Assembly (NCBI GenBank): GCA_002506605.1
Contig: DAXX01000012.1
Span: forward strand, 5,394 to 21,139
Source of the DNA: Thaumarchaeota archaeon UBA160
GTDB taxonomy: Archaea; Thermoproteota; Nitrososphaeria; Conexivisphaerales; UBA164
Reading direction: 5' to 3'
DNA length: 15,746 nucleotides
Shown: piece by piece, positions 15,063 to 15,746 of the stretch
Layout: every line of letters begins with the position of its first letter
Position numbering within the stretch: position 1 is the stretch's first letter
Program-made: the position numbers and the translations under genes
Notes under the pieces: model-generated
Databases searched by the model: none
Told to the model about the DNA's origin: nothing
The model's input: only the letters and a program-made list of their open reading frames with translations

Positions 15063-15072
15063 CTTTAAAAAA
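15063..15072 (+). promoter_or_regulatory. cobO: TATA box of cobO, leaderless
   Basis: CTTTAAAAAA is centred about 26 bases before the ATG at 15093, so the mRNA likely starts at the ATG. No Shine-Dalgarno sequence is seen. Confidence 0.55.
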
Positions 15073-15092
15073 ATGCTTTATGATAAAAATTC

Positions 15093-15626
15093 ATGAAACC
15101 GATAAAACGCGGATTGATCATCGTGTATCATGGCAATGGTAAAGGAAAAACGACAGCTTCTATCGGGATGCTCATCAGAGCGTTGGGCCACGGATATAAG
15201 GTCGCTTATATTCAATTTCTAAAAAGCTCTGTAAGTGGTGAAACGAAGTTTTTATCCAAAGAGCCCGGCGTCCTATTTTATTCCGGAGGACTCGGTTTTG
15301 TAGGAATAATGGGAGACAAAAGATCTATAGATGAGCATAGGAAAAAAGCGCTTGAAACACTTGAGTTTGCCAGAAAAGTTCTAAGCGAAGGAGATTATTA
15401 TATTGTGGTGCTGGACGAAATAAACTGCGCGTTGGCCCTCGGGCTTCTTAAAATAGATGAAGTTATGCCAGTGATAGAATCGAGAAAAGATAACGTAAAC
15501 GTAGTTCTAACAGGCTGTACCGCGCCAAAGGAGCTAATTGAAGCTGCCGACATAGTAACTGAAATGGTAAAGGTCAAGCACATATATGACCGAGGCTATC
15601 TTGCCAAGATAGGCATCGACTTTTAA
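15093..15626 (+). CDS. cobO: Cob(I)alamin / cob(I)yrinate a,c-diamide adenosyltransferase, CobA/CobO type
   Basis: A 177-residue cytosolic enzyme that moves the adenosyl group of ATP onto the cobalt of reduced corrinoids, a step in making or recycling coenzyme B12. The P-loop variant GNGKGKTT is at residues 14-21; the following ASIGMLIRALGHGYKVAYIQFLK (22-44) is the family signature, and VVLDEINCALALGLL (105-119) holds the Walker B Asp108-Glu109. Near the end are TGCTAPKELIEAADIVTEM and VKHIYDRG, also typical, so the protein is complete and of normal length. No other B12 gene is in the window, so it could serve either biosynthesis or salvage. The ATG is supported by a TATA box about 26 bases upstream. 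Confidence 0.93.
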   Translation: MKPIKRGLIIVYHGNGKGKTTASIGMLIRALGHGYKVAYIQFLKSSVSGETKFLSKEPGVLFYSGGLGFVGIMGDKRSIDEHRKKALETLEFARKVLSEGDYYIVVLDEINCALALGLLKIDEVMPVIESRKDNVNVVLTGCTAPKELIEAADIVTEMVKVKHIYDRGYLAKIGIDF

Positions 15627-15651
15627 GATTTTAACTAATTTTAGATGGGCG

Positions 15652-15661
15652 GAGCCTTTTT
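15652..15661 (+). terminator. Weak T-run terminator behind cobO
   Basis: A run of five T follows a tiny GGC/GCC inverted repeat (GGCGGAGCC) about 25-35 bases behind the cobO stop. The next promoter lies immediately after it. Evidence is limited to this pattern. Confidence 0.25.
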
Positions 15662-15672
15662 GAGGGCATTCT

Positions 15673-15681
15673 TTTATATGG
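15673..15681 (+). promoter_or_regulatory. TATA box of the gene at the right edge
   Basis: TTTATATGG is centred about 28 bases before the ATG at 15705, the same spacing as at the other leaderless genes of this window. Confidence 0.4.
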
Positions 15682-15704
15682 TTAATGCAAGTCAAAAGCA
15701 AATT

Positions 15705-15746
15705 ATGAAAAGGCTCAAATCTTGTGCTGTTAACTTAAGCCCATTT
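15705..15746 (+). CDS. Possible start of a leaderless gene, cut by the window end
   Basis: Fourteen codons open to the window edge (MKRLKSCAVNLSPF). The frame is also open upstream to an ATG at 15645, but the TATA box at 15673-15681 favours the ATG at 15705. Too short to recognise; a frame this short could also be chance. Confidence 0.35.
   Translation, partial: MKRLKSCAVNLSPF

Larger units (their letters stand above)
14790..15092. other. AT-rich divergent promoter region between the ATPase operon and cobO
   Basis: This 303-bp spacer is much richer in A and T than the coding DNA around it. It must hold the promoters of both flanking genes: a TATA-like stretch for the ATPase operon at about 14818-14831 or 14852-14860, and the cobO TATA at 15063-15072. 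No open frame of note, no complete C/D box arrangement and no clear repeat was found in the middle. Several further TATA-like stretches are too common in such AT-rich DNA to be called. Confidence 0.5.

Overview
The window reads as a chromosomal segment of a thermophilic or hyperthermophilic archaeon, most likely of the Thermoproteota (Crenarchaeota)/TACK side. Four things point there: a full-length reverse gyrase, which is a marker of growth at high temperature; an archaeal A-type ATP synthase operon; a candidate archaeal C/D box guide RNA; and archaeal TATA-type promoters placed so close to start codons that most first genes look leaderless, while genes inside operons carry GGTG-type ribosome binding sites. 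The ATPase order F-E-A-B-D-small-K resembles the Sulfolobus layout. I cannot place the organism more exactly. No insertion sequence, CRISPR array, tRNA or rRNA gene was seen.

Layout. 1-1289 (+): a two-gene unit of a TauE/SafE-type membrane permease and a small DUF1634-type membrane protein. 1306-2430 (-): a radical SAM protein of unknown function. 2587-3471 (+): a divergent cation-exchanger-like (CaCA-type) membrane protein. 3484-3537 (-): a candidate C/D box sRNA just behind the reverse gyrase gene. 3561-7163 (-): reverse gyrase and its short 3' flank. 7164-7693: an AT-rich gap of about 530 bp with no convincing gene. 7694-8626 (-) and 8865-9869 (+): a divergent pair, a nucleoside phosphorylase and a protein that looks like a remote, enlarged uracil phosphoribosyltransferase, suggesting pyrimidine salvage. 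9855-14789 (-): the ATP synthase operon, including a 43-codon coiled-coil gene between D and K. 14790-15092: an AT-rich divergent promoter region. 15093-15626 (+): cob(I)alamin adenosyltransferase. 15705-15746 (+): possible start of another leaderless gene, cut by the window end.

How the genes work together. The ATPase operon encodes the catalytic head (A, B), central stalk (D, F), a peripheral stalk subunit (E), the proteolipid ring (K) and a small coiled-coil protein in the place of the Sulfolobus epsilon gene. Subunits C and I are not in the window and must be encoded elsewhere if present. The other genes look like independent housekeeping units. The points most worth a second look are the C/D sRNA, the unusual A-subunit P-loop (GGFGTGKT in place of the family's usual GPFGSGKT), the small unlisted ATPase gene with a TTG start, the UPRT-like protein, and the exchanger with a changed ion-site signature in both repeats.
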